Assembly: GCF_019695415.1 (NCBI RefSeq)
Contig: NZ_JAIFKJ010000634.1
Location: forward strand, 1-14,653
Reading direction: 5' to 3'
Origin: Thiohalocapsa sp.
Lineage (GTDB): Bacteria > Pseudomonadota > Gammaproteobacteria > Chromatiales > Chromatiaceae
Length of the DNA stretch: 14,653 bases
Part shown: positions 12,893 through 14,653 of the stretch, in pieces
How the letters are laid out: each line of letters starts with the position of its first letter
Position numbering within the stretch: position 1 is the first letter of the stretch
Position numbers and translations under genes: made by a program
The notes under the pieces: generated by a model
Databases searched by the model: none
What the model was told of the DNA's origin: nothing
The model's input: only the letters and a program-made list of their open reading frames with translations

Positions 12893-13264
12893 TCAGTCGA
12901 GCATCAAGGCCGCGACCACGTCACGCCCTTCGCTGACCAGGATGTTGTAGGTCCGGCAGGCGGCGCCGGTGTCCATGACTTCGACTCCGATGCCGCGCTC
13001 CAACAGGGCAAAGTGCACCTCCGGCCTCGGGAAGCGCTGACGGGAGCCGGTGCCGAGGATCAGCACCTGCGTCGCTTCGCCGAGCACCGCCTCCAAGTGG
13101 TCGGCGGTCAGGGAGTCCAAGTCGTCCGGACACCAGTCGAGCGCCACCTGCGCCGCTGACACGGCGATGCTTCGGGCGTAATCGCGGCCGTTGACGCGCA
13201 CTCGGCCCTCACCGTAGGCCTCGATGACGTTGGCGCCCTGGTCTTCGATCTCTGCGAATTTCAT
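12893..13264 (-). CDS. Mth938-like (DUF498/COG3737) protein
   Basis: The product is 123 aa, the usual size of this single-domain family. The diagnostic stretches are VLILGTGSRQRFP (67-79) and GVEVMDTGAACRTYNIL (93-109), with EGRDVVAALM at the end. The fold is known from Mth938, and relatives include the human mitochondrial complex I assembly factor NDUFAF3; the bacterial role is not established. The protein is soluble with no signal peptide. I chose the ATG at 13264 because the family begins there; the longer reading to 13528 overlaps the upstream gene. It lies 88 nt downstream of the Uma2-like gene and 123 nt upstream of the heptanucleotide repeat. Confidence 0.87.
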   Translation of the reverse strand: MKFAEIEDQGANVIEAYGEGRVRVNGRDYARSIAVSAAQVALDWCPDDLDSLTADHLEAVLGEATQVLILGTGSRQRFPRPEVHFALLERGIGVEVMDTGAACRTYNILVSEGRDVVAALMLD

Positions 13265-13352
13265 GCTCAGCGCTCGGCGGCGGGTGGGAATGTCATCGGC
13301 GTGCAGCAGCCGCCTCGGCAAGAGCTGGCCCCAGCGCGCGCGAACACAATGG

Positions 13353-13928
13353 TCAATGCAGGTGCCGCAGATCCAGCGTACAGCCCGGGAGCCCTGGGAT
13401 CTGGATGTCGCACTGCCCATGGATCGCGTCCGCGCGGCGGTAGCCCTCTGCGTCTGGCTCGCGGCAGCGCAGCACCGTGCCGGCATTGGCGTCCACCAGC
13501 CAGGCTTCGGTGATGCCGCAGGCGGCATAGCGGGCGAGCTTCACGTCTCGGTCCAGCGGCAGGCTGCTGTCCCCCACCACGATCAGCAGTAGGATGTCGG
13601 CCGGTTTCGGATGTCGTGTCCGGTGTTTCGCGAGCGGCGGTGTGACGACCGCCAGGTCCGGCTCCGGCTCGTCGTACGGACCGAGCCGCACCGGGAGTTG
13701 CACTCGCACCACCGCTGCTTCGCCCACGGCGCGGATCAGGCGATTCTGGAGCTCGGTGACCATGGACGCATGGGGCGGCCCGATGGGCGGTATTTCCATC
13801 ACCTCCCCGTCGATCAGCTCCACGCGCGCATCGGGCGACAGGATGCCGGCGTCCGCCATGCGGTAGTAGTCGTCCACCGTGTAGCGGTGGCGATGGCGCA
13901 GCATCAGGTCCTGAGCGGTGGCGGCCAT
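13353..13928 (-). CDS. Uma2-family PD-(D/E)XK nuclease-like protein
   Basis: The product is 191 aa. The Uma2 (DUF820) fold is recognisable from YTVDDYYRMADAGIL (16-30), VELIDGEVMEIPP (36-48), EPDLAVV (89-95) and DSSLPLDRDVKLARYAACGI (120-139), then EAWLVD. D91 and K130 fit the restriction endonuclease-like motif. At the position where relatives usually have glutamate (LVIEVSDSSL), this protein has V117 in LLIVVGDSS, so catalysis may be lost. Uma2 proteins are widespread and mostly uncharacterised. The ATG at 13928 has AAGGGGG about 9 nt upstream. The gene follows thiC on the same strand after 135 nt. Confidence 0.88.
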   Translation of the reverse strand: MAATAQDLMLRHRHRYTVDDYYRMADAGILSPDARVELIDGEVMEIPPIGPPHASMVTELQNRLIRAVGEAAVVRVQLPVRLGPYDEPEPDLAVVTPPLAKHRTRHPKPADILLLIVVGDSSLPLDRDVKLARYAACGITEAWLVDANAGTVLRCREPDAEGYRRADAIHGQCDIQIPGLPGCTLDLRHLH

Positions 13929-13946
13929 GGTGAGTTGCCCCCTTGC

Positions 13947-13956
13947 GTGAATTCAC
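13947..13956. repeat. 10-bp palindrome before the Uma2-like gene
   Basis: GTGAATTCAC is perfectly symmetrical and lies 18 nt upstream of the Uma2-like start codon, just before its ribosome binding site. It could be an operator or chance. Confidence 0.25.
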
Positions 13957-14004
13957 ACCGGTTGGTTGCTTGCGGATAGGGCGTTTCGCAGCGATCCACG
14001 CGCG

Positions 14005-14010
14005 AGTCTA
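14005..14010 (-). promoter_or_regulatory. Candidate -10 box upstream of the Uma2-like gene
   Basis: TAGACT on the minus strand (four of six matches to TATAAT) sits inside the 10-mer CGAGTCTAGC (14003-14012 on the plus strand). The identical 10-mer occurs at 1630-1639, upstream of the rhodanese gene and in the same orientation to it. No -35 box is clear in either case. Confidence 0.25.
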
Positions 14011-14053
14011 GCCGATGTGAGCGCGTCCCTGCGTGCGTAAAGGGGAGTCTCAG

Positions 14054-14063
14054 GAGGTTTTCG

Positions 14064-14072
<9 letters not shown>
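14054..14072 (-). terminator. Hairpin spanning the thiC stop codon
   Basis: GAGGTTT (14054-14060) and AAACCTC (14066-14072) are perfect arms around a 5-nt loop. The thiC stop codon (14064-14066) falls in the loop and arm. It may be a weak terminator or protect the transcript end; no T-run follows in the thiC direction. Confidence 0.35.

Positions 14073-14653
<581 letters not shown>

Overview
The window is high-GC DNA that reads as ordinary chromosome of a gammaproteobacterium. The Chromatiales/Ectothiorhodospiraceae type is my best guess, inferred from IscR, an LpxL-type acyltransferase, EngB, a TtcA-type PP-loop protein, a DUF302 membrane protein and the codon bias; there is no 16S or tRNA to confirm it. 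No rRNA, tRNA, CRISPR array, prophage or transposase was seen.

Layout. 74-430 (+): small hypothetical protein whose frame is open to the window edge. 550-1062 (+): IscR, with a candidate autoregulatory site but no isc operon behind it. 1126-1587 (-): single-domain rhodanese, divergent from 1655-2707 (+), an LpxL/HtrB-type acyltransferase. Then moaC (2804-3283) and engB (3290-3889), both +, 6 nt apart. 3902-5413 (-): a probable two-gene envelope operon, in transcription order a secreted Met/Pro-rich protein with an internal repeat and a membrane-anchored DUF302 protein, behind a leader rich in inverted repeats. 5797-7281 (+): phosphomannomutase. 7414-7947 (-): stand-alone CheW-like protein. 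8257-9024 (-): TtcA-like tRNA thiolation protein. 9025-9419: hairpin-rich intergenic region. 9420-11012 (-): quinone oxidoreductase gene followed by a YfcE-like phosphoesterase gene. 11143-11778 (+): alpha/beta hydrolase. 11986-12714 (-): single-pass membrane protein of unknown function, preceded by seven perfect copies of a 7-bp repeat ending 6 nt before its ATG. 12893-13264 (-): Mth938-like protein. 13353-13928 (-): Uma2-family protein with an altered catalytic position. 14064 to the right edge (-): the C-terminal third of ThiC.

Most genes are housekeeping or cofactor functions (Fe-S regulation, molybdopterin, thiamine, tRNA thiolation, ribosome assembly, lipid A and sugar phosphate metabolism) and do not form one pathway. 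The parts that deserve attention are the heptanucleotide repeat at 12721-12769, the Met-rich/DUF302 pair with its structured leader, the hairpin cluster at 9147-9308, and the Uma2 protein lacking its usual glutamate. I saw no clear multi-gene novel defence or mobile system.
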